Source: Rhodocyclaceae bacterium UBA2271 (lineage in GTDB: Bacteria; Pseudomonadota; Gammaproteobacteria; Burkholderiales; Rhodocyclaceae). From it: 49,981 nucleotides of DNA. The notes below the pieces were generated by a model. It made no database searches and was not told the DNA's origin. It was given only the letters and a program-made list of their open reading frames with translations. The stretch is from positions 33,769 to 83,749 of the forward strand of contig DDXB01000064.1 in NCBI GenBank assembly GCA_002347405.1. Reading direction: 5' to 3'. This document shows positions 42,278-49,956 of the stretch, piece by piece. Every line of letters begins with the position of its first letter. Position 1 is the first letter of the stretch. A program made the translations under genes and the position numbers.

Positions 42278-42991
42278 TCAGAATTCCCAGGCCAGGCCAA
42301 GCTGCCCGAAACTGTGGTTGTTGCCGCGACCCGCCGCGGCGGAAACCTTGATGCCGTCGAAGATCTGGTAGCGCAAACCCACCGCCTTTTCGGGGCGGGC
42401 ATGTTGCGTACCGAAGGTTTCCAGGGTCAGTTGCAGATCTGCGGCCAGCGGAAACTCGTAGCCGACGCCCCAGATGCCGAGAGTGTCTCTTTCGCCCTGT
42501 GCCTTGACCCTTGCGGCACCCAGGTTCAGATGCAGCACCTGGCCGTTTCCCAGGCGATAGGAAGCCAGGCCGGCCAGCGCGTAGGCGCGCTCGGTATGAC
42601 GCGCAGGCGTTTCATGGTCAGTGACGCGGATGCGGCCAAAATCGAAACGGCTGCCAAGCGACCAGCCAAGCTCATTCTGGTAGGGCACCCACTTGGCGCC
42701 GAAGCCGACCCCGTCAAACCGGGTTGCAGGACTGGCGCCGTCGTCGCGTGCCCGCGCGACGGCAACTTCGACTTCGAGGTTTTCGATAGGGCTGAAGCCA
42801 AACAGCAACTCGGTGCCCTTAACCTTGTCGTCCTTGCTCCAGACGCCTTCGACCTTCATGCCACCCTTGTCGAGCGTGCCGGCATCATCGGTATTCATCG
42901 GCCCCTCGGCCTTGGCCGGTGCCGACACCAGCAAACTGGCCGTCACGGCAAACGCAAGAGTTGATTTCGGGAATAACCGCAGTAACTGCAT
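42278..42991 (-). CDS. Predicted outer-membrane beta-barrel protein
   Basis: 237 residues: signal peptide (MQLLRLFPKSTLAFAVTASL, cut after AKA near residue 31), then alternating beta strands of an eight- to ten-strand barrel (VEVAVARARD, GVGFGAKWVPY, WSLGSRFDFGRIRV, HLNLGAARVKA) and a terminal aromatic Phe (LGLAWEF), the usual BAM signal. No specific family recognised. ATG 42991 has TGGAGT upstream. It follows hemP by 101 bp on the same strand, so it may share iron control; this is inference. Confidence 0.8.
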   Translation of the reverse strand: MQLLRLFPKSTLAFAVTASLLVSAPAKAEGPMNTDDAGTLDKGGMKVEGVWSKDDKVKGTELLFGFSPIENLEVEVAVARARDDGASPATRFDGVGFGAKWVPYQNELGWSLGSRFDFGRIRVTDHETPARHTERAYALAGLASYRLGNGQVLHLNLGAARVKAQGERDTLGIWGVGYEFPLAADLQLTLETFGTQHARPEKAVGLRYQIFDGIKVSAAAGRGNNHSFGQLGLAWEF

Positions 42992-43092
42992 GGCAATACT
43001 CCAGGTCAAATGAACTAATTTTTGGCTGGCTTGCCGCGCGGTCTGGCTGTGGCGGCTGGCTGGCTGATATGTCGCCGGGCGACTGAAATGCT

Positions 43093-43293
43093 TTACTTCG
43101 TCAGGATCAGCCGGTTCTGGCGCGTCAGGCGCAAACGATATGTCTCCGCACCATGCACAATCGCGATCTCGCTGCTGCCGGCGAACAGAATGCGGGTGTC
43201 AAGCCGCGGGGCGGCGACTGTCCCGCAGGCGGGGAGGGTCTTTGGCAGGTCGCCCCGCGCGGCAGCTTCCTTGGATATGGCGATCGGACACAT
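43093..43293 (-). CDS. hemP: Hemin uptake protein HemP/HmuP
   Basis: 66 residues ending with the family signature HGAETYRLRLTRQNRLILTK. HemP/HmuP in betaproteobacteria promotes expression of heme uptake genes and is iron-regulated. A Fur box lies 18 bases upstream of the start codon, which fits. About 35 N-terminal residues precede the conserved core and are not family-like. No heme receptor gene adjoins it here. Confidence 0.9.
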   Translation of the reverse strand: MCPIAISKEAAARGDLPKTLPACGTVAAPRLDTRILFAGSSEIAIVHGAETYRLRLTRQNRLILTK

Positions 43294-43310
43294 GATCTAT
43301 GTTTTGTGAA

Positions 43311-43325
43311 TGCGAATTATTCTCA
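43311..43325. promoter_or_regulatory. Fur box between hemP and a Cys-rich small ORF
   Basis: TGCGAATTATTCTCA: a 7-1-7 inverted repeat (TGMGAAT-N-ATTCKCA), the betaproteobacterial form of the Fur site. On the + strand it lies between TTGTGA (43304) and GATATAGT (43327), a possible -35/-10 pair, so both divergent genes could be iron-repressed. Confidence 0.8.
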
Positions 43326-43424
43326 TGATATAGTAGAAGCCCTCTCGCCGGCAATACTATTTTTTATTGCCCCAGCCGTGCCTCCATTGGCCTGCCCTTT
43401 CATTACACAAGAAAGCCATTTCCC

Positions 43425-43487
43425 ATGAGCAAGAAGAAATGCTGCCAGAAAAAAACGCCCTGCAAGCGTTGTCCGCGACGTGGATAA
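43425..43487 (+). CDS. 20-residue Cys/Lys-rich small ORF divergent from hemP
   Basis: MSKKKCCQKK then TPCKRCPRRG: four Cys, six Lys and three Arg in 20 residues, with a CC pair and CKRC. AAGAAAG lies ten bases before ATG 43425. It ends 15 bases before the convergent M1 peptidase stop. The Cys spacing suits metal or iron-sulfur binding, and the shared Fur box supports expression under iron limitation. Too short for standard gene finders; similar tiny Cys-rich ORFs may exist in relatives, which I could not check. Confidence 0.5.
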   Translation: MSKKKCCQKKTPCKRCPRRG

Positions 43488-43502
43488 GGGGCTGGTCCGT
43501 TC

Positions 43503-45536
43503 TCAGCGCCTGGCGCTGACCGGCACGCGCTCGACGTGCGGCGGCCAGACGCCTTTTTCCACCATGCGGGTGCCAGCGAAGACCAGCCAGCTCTGCCGGC
43601 CGTAGTGTGGCAGGGCGCGTAACAGCGCCGTGAGCGCGGCGGCATCGCGACCGGCGATCACGGCATAGGGGCGGCCGGTGGCATCACGCCCCGCCCAGAC
43701 CTGTGCCGTACCTTCAGCGCCGCCTTTACCGGCATCGCGTTTATCCGATGGTCTGGCCGGCAAGCCAAGCCGTTTCAGCCAGGCATCGACCGTTGCATCG
43801 AGGCCAACGAGCAGTACCGCGCCGGTCGCGGGCCACGCGGCGTTGACCTCTGACGGTTGCGCATCGAGGACGCGGGCGGCGAGCGCCTGCGCTGCCGCAC
43901 GGACATCTGCAGCCGCGTCGGCCGCAACTACACGGGCGCCGGGCGCGACGAAAACTTCGCGCAGGATCGGTGGCAGCAAGGCCGGAGCAACGCGCCGCCA
44001 CAGGCGGTAATCGGGGTCGGGTTCGACAGCCTCGATGCTGGCGTCGATCCCGTCAAGCACCACGCTGGTCTCGCGTCCGCCCAACGGCATCCGGCGCATT
44101 TCCGACCGCTGCGGATAGACCAGCCGCAGCGGCACCGTCAACGCATGCCCGCTGCTTTGGGCAAGCTGCAGTGTCAATTTGTCGCCGCTGCGCTCGGCAC
44201 TTTTCAGCCGGAAGTCCGGCGCGCCGGGACGCTCCACCCATTGGCGGAAAAATACCGACAACGATTGCCCGGACGCCGTGGCAAAGGCCGCTTCAAGATC
44301 GGCCCAGCTGGCGCTCTGGAAGCGCTTCTGCTGCCACAGCAGGCGCAGGCCGCGCTCGAAGGCGTCGCGGCCGATTTCGTCACGCAGCATGAGAAAGACC
44401 ATCGCCGCCTTGTTGTAGCCAACGATGGAGCTGATGCCGTGGTGGCGCGAGGTAAAGTCCTTGAGGGCGGTATCGGCGCCGGCCGGGATCGCCGCAAAAT
44501 CGCGCAGCCAGGCGAGGCGCATCGCGCGCGCGGCCGCTTCGCCCTCATCTTCCTGGTAGGCGTAATCAGCCAGGAAAGTGGTCAATCCTTCCGACCAGTT
44601 GCCCTTTTGCCAATCCGGATAGACGCCGTTGCCCCACCAGTTGTGCAGCACCTCGTGGCCGAGCGAGGTGGCGCGGATGAAGGGCAGCCTGATCACCTCG
44701 CGGCCCAGATAGGTGAGGCTGGGCATGCCGAAGCCGGTCGGGGTCGGACTCGACACCACGCTGAAAATGTCGAACGGATAGGCGCCGATCAACTGGCTGT
44801 AGCGTTCGAGGTAACGTGCCGAATCGTCGAGATAGCCTTGCGCCAGTCCGTTGGTTGCGGCAAGTTCGGGGTGGAACCAGGTGCGGACCTGGATCTTGCG
44901 GCCGTCCGGCAGCTGCAGCGAGCGCTCGCTCACGGTATAGGGCCCGGCCATGAGGTCGATGCCGTCGGCTGGATGGGGAAACTCGAAGGTGGCGCGGTAG
45001 CCTTCGTTGGTAGCGGATTCCTGTACCAGATTGCCCGGCACCAGACCTTTCTGGCCCGCCGGCAAACTGAGCGCAAGGCGGTAGCTGAAGAACTTGCCGA
45101 TCTCCGGATACCAGCCCGCCGCACCGGGCAGGAAGCTGCCGTCGGGTGCGGCGGTGGCGGCGCGCTGACCGAGCACCTGGCGGTGATCCAGCGCCTGGGC
45201 GGGCTGCAGCACCGCGCGATAGGCAATTACCGCCTGCCGGCTGCCGGCGGGCAGGGCATAGAAAGCGCCGGCCCGCCCGGAAAGCCGGCGCGCCACCGGC
45301 ACCGCGCGACCATTGACCTGCAGTGCCGTGACTTCGAATTCCGGGCCGAGGCGGAAGCCTGGCAGCGGTTGATCGTCGGTCAGCGTCGCGGTGGCATGGA
45401 ATTGCCGGGTTGCCGGATCGAGCTGCACGTCCAGAGCGAGGTGCGGCCGGGCCGGCGCCGCCTGCGCCGCGGGCGCCGCAAACACCGCCAAAACGGCCAG
45501 CGGCAGCCAGAGCAGCAGGGCAAGTGAAAATTTCAT
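43503..45536 (-). CDS. M1 family zinc aminopeptidase-like exported protein
   Basis: 677 residues with a signal peptide (MKFSLALLLWLPLAVLAVFA, cut after AQA near 26). The gluzincin motif is HEVLHNWWGNGV with a Glu 18 residues later (WSEGL), near residues 310-333, so catalysis is likely. The usual GAMEN substrate motif is not seen (GFGMPSLTYLG occupies that place). The C-terminal 200 residues are not aminopeptidase-like. Periplasmic. Lies between hemP and chaN. ATG 45536 follows GAGGTTGTCAGG. Confidence 0.85.
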   Translation of the reverse strand: MKFSLALLLWLPLAVLAVFAAPAAQAAPARPHLALDVQLDPATRQFHATATLTDDQPLPGFRLGPEFEVTALQVNGRAVPVARRLSGRAGAFYALPAGSRQAVIAYRAVLQPAQALDHRQVLGQRAATAAPDGSFLPGAAGWYPEIGKFFSYRLALSLPAGQKGLVPGNLVQESATNEGYRATFEFPHPADGIDLMAGPYTVSERSLQLPDGRKIQVRTWFHPELAATNGLAQGYLDDSARYLERYSQLIGAYPFDIFSVVSSPTPTGFGMPSLTYLGREVIRLPFIRATSLGHEVLHNWWGNGVYPDWQKGNWSEGLTTFLADYAYQEDEGEAAARAMRLAWLRDFAAIPAGADTALKDFTSRHHGISSIVGYNKAAMVFLMLRDEIGRDAFERGLRLLWQQKRFQSASWADLEAAFATASGQSLSVFFRQWVERPGAPDFRLKSAERSGDKLTLQLAQSSGHALTVPLRLVYPQRSEMRRMPLGGRETSVVLDGIDASIEAVEPDPDYRLWRRVAPALLPPILREVFVAPGARVVAADAAADVRAAAQALAARVLDAQPSEVNAAWPATGAVLLVGLDATVDAWLKRLGLPARPSDKRDAGKGGAEGTAQVWAGRDATGRPYAVIAGRDAAALTALLRALPHYGRQSWLVFAGTRMVEKGVWPPHVERVPVSARR

Positions 45537-45554
45537 CCTGACAACCTCATTTCG

Positions 45555-45702
45555 CACCACGGAGAGCACGGAGAAAAGCACTGCGTTAAGGAAGAGGCGA
45601 ACGTCACCCGAACGCCACGCATTGGGTGCGCCTCAATTGAATGTGCTTGTGTCGTCTCTCCGTGCCCTCCGTGCTCTCCGTGGTGAATTGCTTTCCCCAG
45701 GC
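45555..45702. repeat. CACGGAG terminal inverted repeat element, copy 3
   Basis: Left CACCACGGAGAGCACGGAG, right CTCCGTGCCCTCCGTGCTCT and CCGTGGTG, about 80 bp apart, and the - strand tail GCCTGGGGAAAGCAATTC begins at the chaN TGA (TGAGCCT). Unlike the other two it lies between genes transcribed in the same direction. Confidence 0.8.
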
Positions 45703-46851
45703 TCATTGGTCAGCCGGAAAGCGCGCAACGACCTCCAGCTCGCTGCTCTCGCGGCGAATTTTCATCGGCAGCCAGGTGCCCGGCGCCTGGCGCTGCACGG
45801 CGCTGCGCAGCGTCTGGATGTTCTTCACCGGCCGGCCGGCGACCTCGACGATCACGTCGCCGCTCTTGAGTCCGGCCCGTTCCGCCACGCTGTCCGGCTT
45901 CACGCCGACGATGTGCAGGCTGTCACCGATCTGGTCGGTCGACACACCCAGCCGCGGTGGATTGCCCTTGGGCTGCTCGACGAGATAGATGGCATCGGCG
46001 AATTCACTGCCGAGATTTGCGCAGCCTTCGGTGCGATCCCAGGTCAGCAGGATGCCGGCCTGCCCAACGCCGAGATGCTTCAACTGATGCGCCACGCCGT
46101 GGCCATTGCGCACATGGCCGGCACCCATGATGCCGACCACCAGCGTACCCGGATGCTTTTCCAGATGACCGGCCATGACCTGGGCCATCGCCCCGTCCCA
46201 CAGGGTCTGCGCCTCGACGAAGCGCGGGAAAGACGCCTTGTCGCGCTCCTTCGCCGGATGATGGTTGAACACCATGCGCAAGGCCTTCTCGTAGGCCGGG
46301 CTCGGCGGCGCCGGCGGCGCCACGCCTTCCTTCTGCGTTTCCGGCACCGCATCCCAGCCCTGCTTGCCCACCGCCTCGACCAGGCTGCGCTCGACATTCA
46401 GCGCGAGCATCGGCAGGCGATTCATGCGCGCGAAATGGAACAGCGGCAGGTAGTCGCGCGGGTCGAAACTCCAGACCTTCTCCCATTCGCTGCGCTGGAG
46501 GAACTCGTCCTCCGACAGCGCGCCTGCCACCCACTGGTCCAACACCGGCTGCACGCGGCGCGGGAACATTTCGAAACCGATCGCGAGGCGCGGCTGGAAT
46601 GCCTGCAACTGCGCCAGCGTATGCAGTTGCCAGCGGTGGTCCTCGGCGCTGTCATGCGCTTCACCCAGCAACACCACCGGCTGCCGCGCCAGGCGCTCCA
46701 GCAGCGGGCCGGGCTGGGTAAGCCGGGACGCCGCCGCCGTCGGCGTCAGCCATTCCCCCGCCTGACCGCAAGGTGGCGCGGGCTGCTGCGAACCGGAACA
46801 GGAAGCCGAAAAAGTTATCATCAGGGCTGTTGCGAGTGCAAGGAGGCGCAT
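45703..46851 (-). CDS. ChaN-like heme/iron-regulated lipoprotein fused to a PDZ domain
   Basis: 382 residues. Lipobox FSASC near residue 18. The ChaN domain (PF04187-like) spans about 50-280: VVLLGEAHDSAEDHRWQL, PRLAIGFEMFPRRVQPVLDQWV, VVGIMGAGHVRNGHGVAHQL. A C-terminal PDZ domain spans about 300-375 (LGVSTDQIGDSL, VAERAGLKSGDVIVEVAGRPV). ChaN of Campylobacter binds two stacked hemes and is iron-regulated. With hemP and the Fur box close by this supports an iron/heme locus. The PDZ suggests it holds a partner in the envelope. Confidence 0.9.
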   Translation of the reverse strand: MRLLALATALMITFSASCSGSQQPAPPCGQAGEWLTPTAAASRLTQPGPLLERLARQPVVLLGEAHDSAEDHRWQLHTLAQLQAFQPRLAIGFEMFPRRVQPVLDQWVAGALSEDEFLQRSEWEKVWSFDPRDYLPLFHFARMNRLPMLALNVERSLVEAVGKQGWDAVPETQKEGVAPPAPPSPAYEKALRMVFNHHPAKERDKASFPRFVEAQTLWDGAMAQVMAGHLEKHPGTLVVGIMGAGHVRNGHGVAHQLKHLGVGQAGILLTWDRTEGCANLGSEFADAIYLVEQPKGNPPRLGVSTDQIGDSLHIVGVKPDSVAERAGLKSGDVIVEVAGRPVKNIQTLRSAVQRQAPGTWLPMKIRRESSELEVVARFPADQ

Positions 46852-46955
46852 GCGTTGGGGTCTCCCGGAAAGAATGCGTCAAATATGCCGCCCGGACAAC
46901 AATACCTCAAGTCGCAACAACCTGCTTCGACCGACACGGATCAGGACAGGTTTTG

Positions 46956-46978
46956 AAAGTCGGCGCTGGCGGGACGGC
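46956..46978 (-). repeat. Dispersed GCCAGCGCCGACTTT motif upstream of chaN
   Basis: Perfect core preceded by GCCGTCCC on the - strand, in the gap between HAD and chaN, about 105 bases before the chaN start; it lies next to the long composite element. Confidence 0.75.
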
Positions 46979-46989
46979 GATCATTGCCC

Positions 46990-47508
46990 TCACCGCTTAG
47001 CGAGGGTGAAAGACACCTCCCCAAGCAGCTTTGCCGCCGTGCCGCCCTTGGCCCGCATACGGGCCAAGGGCATTCTGATGACTCCCCCTTTCCCCCGGCC
47101 CCTTTCCCGCCAGGGGAAAGGGGAGAAAAACACACTGCTGCAGTTGCGCCGCCCGGCCAATCCCTCTCTCCCGACCTCTCTCCCAGCGGGAGAGAGGAGG
47201 CAGATAGCTTCCCTCTCCCGCTTGCGGGAGAGGGATTGAGGAAGGGCTGCCAAGGCGAGACAGCACGCGGCGCCAGCCACCAGGCCGCAGGCCGCAGGAC
47301 AGTCGAAGACTGGTCTCGCGAAGCGAGATGCGGCTTTATCGCACACAATCCCCTCCCAAGTTTAAACGGGGGCTCCCCGTGATAAACGAGCAAAGCGACA
47401 ACATGCGGCGCAGGCTAATGCCGGCACAGCCGGCCTTAAGCCGCGGAGCGGCGGCCGCAGGCAAAAACAACAGTCACCCCTCCCGCGAGGAAGGGGGTGG
47501 GGCGGGTG
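46990..47508 (+). repeat. Largest composite hairpin element (L type), HAD-chaN gap
   Basis: About 520 bp without a gene. In order: CCCTTGGCCCG/CGGGCCAAGGG hairpin (47045-47070), CCCCTTTCCC/GGGGAAAGGGG (47100-47123), CCTCTCTCCC/GGGAGAGAGG, CCCTCTCCCGC/GCGGGAGAGGG (47213-47235), CAAGGCGAGACAGCACGCGG, the module AGTC-GAA-GACT with TCTCGC-GAA-GCGAGA (47310-47333), ACGGGGGCTCCCCGTGATAA, a CCGGCACAGCCGG hairpin and AACAGTCACCCCTCCCGCG. It ends GGGGCGGGTG beside the HAD stop. Open frames crossing it look random. Confidence 0.8.
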
Positions 47509-47509
47509 T

Positions 47510-48301
47510 TTATCTCTCGAGGAGAAATTCACAAGCCTCGACAAATCCCGCGCCACTGGCTGCTTCAGTGATGTAGGCCGGCAGGTGGGCGGTGCGGTCG
47601 GCCAGGGCGCGCACGTTGGCGACACCGATGGCGTGGGGGAAAAAACCGAACATGGGAGCGTCGTTGGGCGAGTCGCCGAGGAACACCCAGCGCTGCCGGT
47701 CACGGTCGAGGTCGCCGCCGAACACTTCCGCCACCAGGCGGCGCGTCATGGACAGCTTGTCGTAGGTGCCGAACCAGCCGTTGACGTGGATGGAGCTGAT
47801 TTTGGCGGTCAGGCCGGCGGATTCCATGCGCCGCACGATGGCGTCCACCGCTTCCGCTGGCAGGGGCGGCACGTCCTCGCAGAAGTCGATGGCCAGGTCG
47901 GCTTCCCGATAGGCCTGGTCGGATGCCAGCGCACAGCCGGGCACTGCGGCGATGATTTCCTCGCCGAGCGCGGCAAGCCGTTCGCGCCGCGCAGCGCGGG
48001 TGGTGGCATCGACGCCATGCACGGTGCGCAGGCGCCGTCCCTTGCGGTCATAGTGCATATAGAAGGCGCCGTTCTCGCCGACCACCGCATCGACCGGCCA
48101 GAGGCGGGCGATCAGGTCGCACCAGCCGGCGGGACGACCGGTCACCGGCACCACGCGCAGGCCGGCGTCGCGCAGGCGTTCGAGGGCGCCATAAGCGGCA
48201 GCGGTGAGCTGCCCGTCGCTGGTGATGGTGTCGTCGATATCCGTCAGCACGCCGAGCAGCGCGCGCCGGTCGGCCAGCGGAAAATCAGCGAGCGGCTTCA
48301 C
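47510..48301 (-). CDS. HAD-IIB family phosphatase linked to phnE genes
   Basis: 263 residues. Motif I is LTDIDDTITSDG near residue 14, motif II VPVTGRPAGW near 47, the C2-type cap spans about 85-190, and motif IV is VFLGDSPNDAPMF near 215. Similar to mannosyl-3-phosphoglycerate phosphatase-like enzymes; the substrate is unknown. GTG 48301 overlaps the phnE2 TGA (GTGA), so it is co-translated with the transporter, suggesting a role in handling the imported or a derived phosphorylated compound. Confidence 0.85.
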   Translation of the reverse strand: MKPLADFPLADRRALLGVLTDIDDTITSDGQLTAAAYGALERLRDAGLRVVPVTGRPAGWCDLIARLWPVDAVVGENGAFYMHYDRKGRRLRTVHGVDATTRAARRERLAALGEEIIAAVPGCALASDQAYREADLAIDFCEDVPPLPAEAVDAIVRRMESAGLTAKISSIHVNGWFGTYDKLSMTRRLVAEVFGGDLDRDRQRWVFLGDSPNDAPMFGFFPHAIGVANVRALADRTAHLPAYITEAASGAGFVEACEFLLER

Positions 48302-49095
48302 AGGATGCGTTTGCGCAGCGCGGTGACGGCGATTTCGGCAACAATGACGATGATGAATATCGACAACAGGATCATCGCCACCCGTTCCCACTGGAAGAGG
48401 TCGATGGCCGCCTGCATGGCCATGCCGATGCCACCGGCGCCGACCAGCCCGAGCACGGCGGATTCCCGCACATTGATATCCCAGCGCAGCAGCACGATGG
48501 ACCAGAAAGCCGGGCGGATCTGCGGCCAGTAGCCATACCAGACTCGCTGGCCGGTGCTGGCGCCAGCAGCCTCCAGCGCTTCGATGGGGCCGCGCGGCGT
48601 TTCTTCGAGCGCCTCGCCGACCAACTTGCCGACAAAACCCACCGAGCGGAAGGCAATCGCCAGCGTGCCGGCCAACGCACCCGGCCCGAAGATGCCAACG
48701 AACAGCAAGGCCCACACCAGCGAATTCACCGAACGGCTGGAAACCAGGACCAGCTTGGCCAGATAGTTGAGGGTTGGCGAGGGCGTCAGGTTGCGCGCCG
48801 CCAACAGGCCGAAGGGCAGGGCGATGAAGATCGACAGCAAAGTGCCCAGACTGGCGATGTGGATGGTCTCGATGAGGGCATCGTGGATGCCGTCAGGGTA
48901 GTAGCGGAATTCCGGCGGCCACATGCGGGTCAGCAGATCCTTCATCTGCTCCGGCGCGTCGTAAAGGAATTCGGGAATGATCTCCACCGTGCGCGCCGAA
49001 GCAACCACCGCGGCAACGATAAAGAAGTAGAAGGTAAACCGTGCCAGGCGCTGACCGGACGTATAGCGGTGCCACTCTCTCGGTACGGCGTTCAT
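48298..49095 (-). CDS. phnE: Phosphonate/phosphite-type ABC transporter permease (PhnE2)
   Basis: 265 residues, BPD_transp_1 fold with about five or six membrane helices. The PhnE pattern: HDALIETIHIASLGTLLSIFIALPFGLLAARN near 68, VLVSSRSVNSLVWALLFVGIFGPGALAGTLAIAFRSVGFVGKL near 115 and the EAA-like loop EALEAAGASTGQRVWYGYWPQ near 170, then GLVGAGGIGMAMQ. Imports phosphonates, phosphite or phosphate esters with PhnC and PhnD, which must lie outside the window. The ATG overlaps the PhnE1 TGA (TGATG). Confidence 0.9.
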   Translation of the reverse strand: MNAVPREWHRYTSGQRLARFTFYFFIVAAVVASARTVEIIPEFLYDAPEQMKDLLTRMWPPEFRYYPDGIHDALIETIHIASLGTLLSIFIALPFGLLAARNLTPSPTLNYLAKLVLVSSRSVNSLVWALLFVGIFGPGALAGTLAIAFRSVGFVGKLVGEALEETPRGPIEALEAAGASTGQRVWYGYWPQIRPAFWSIVLLRWDINVRESAVLGLVGAGGIGMAMQAAIDLFQWERVAMILLSIFIIVIVAEIAVTALRKRIL

Positions 49096-49949
49096 CAGTC
49101 GAATTCCTTGGCCGCTGACGGAACCGCCGGGGCCGGCCGTTTGCCGTCACGGCTGCCAAAACCCAGGCCTTCGACAAACACGGCCCGGATCAGGTTGGCC
49201 AGCATCTCGCCGACCATGATGAGGGCGATGATGGACAGCAGAATGGCGCAGACGAAGTCGTAGTCGAAGCGCTGGAAAGCGGCAAACAGCGTGCCGCCAA
49301 TGCCGCCGGCGCCGACGATGCCGACCATGGTCGAACTGCGCAGGTTGGAGTCCGTCTGGTAGGTGGCAAAGCCGACAAAGCGCGAAAACACCTGGGGCAG
49401 CACGCCGAACAAAATCACGTTGGCAAAACTGGCCCCGGTCGCACGCACCGCCTCGACCTGCTTCAGGGAGATTTCCTCGATGGCCTCGGTGAACAGCTTG
49501 CCGATGAAGCCGATGGAAGCCACCACCAGCGCCAGAATGCCGGCCAGTGCGCCGAAGCCGACGGCCTTGACGAAAAAGATGGCGACGATGACGGGGTGGA
49601 GGGAGCGACAGACAGCGATCAGGGCCCGCGCCGGCCATGTCGCCCAGGAGGGCATCAGGTTGCGCGATGCCAGCAGGCTCACCGGCAGGGAGATCAGAAT
49701 GCCGCCCAACGAGGCCAGCACAGCGATCTGCAGACTCTCGACCAAGCCTTTGATCAGCAGTTCCCAATTGGAAAAATTGGGTGGGAACATGCGCCCGATG
49801 AAGCGGGCGCCGTTATCCAGGCCCGTGATGAAGCGGTCCCAGGTGAAATCCAGCTGGCTGGCGGCATAAAAGGCATACAGCGCCAGCAGCAGAAAACCGA
49901 CGCGCGCACCGGTCGATACGCGGAAGGGGCGCGGTGCGGGGACATTCAT
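49095..49949 (-). CDS. phnE: Phosphonate/phosphite-type ABC transporter permease (PhnE1)
   Basis: 284 residues, related to the adjacent permease. VESLQIAVLASLGGILISLPVSLLASRNL near 75, LHPVIVAIFFVKAVGFGALAGILALVVASIGFIGKLFTEA near 120, EAVRATGASFANVILFGVLPQ near 175 and GIVGAGGIGGTL near 215. Two different PhnE permeases in one operon suggest a heterodimeric channel. ATG 49949 is chosen because GGGAG lies six bases upstream, in a repeat hairpin; an upstream frame read from the window edge is the repeat. Confidence 0.9.
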   Translation of the reverse strand: MNVPAPRPFRVSTGARVGFLLLALYAFYAASQLDFTWDRFITGLDNGARFIGRMFPPNFSNWELLIKGLVESLQIAVLASLGGILISLPVSLLASRNLMPSWATWPARALIAVCRSLHPVIVAIFFVKAVGFGALAGILALVVASIGFIGKLFTEAIEEISLKQVEAVRATGASFANVILFGVLPQVFSRFVGFATYQTDSNLRSSTMVGIVGAGGIGGTLFAAFQRFDYDFVCAILLSIIALIMVGEMLANLIRAVFVEGLGFGSRDGKRPAPAVPSAAKEFD

Positions 49950-49956
49950 GGCCAGT

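Noticed and set aside
43403..43645. - strand 80-codon frame over the Cys-rich ORF.
   Set aside because: Overlaps the real M1 peptidase end out of frame; no ribosome-binding site or similarity.
47328..47576. Open frames crossing the composite repeat between HAD and chaN.
   Set aside because: Composition follows the repeats, no ribosome-binding site, no similarity; treated as non-coding.
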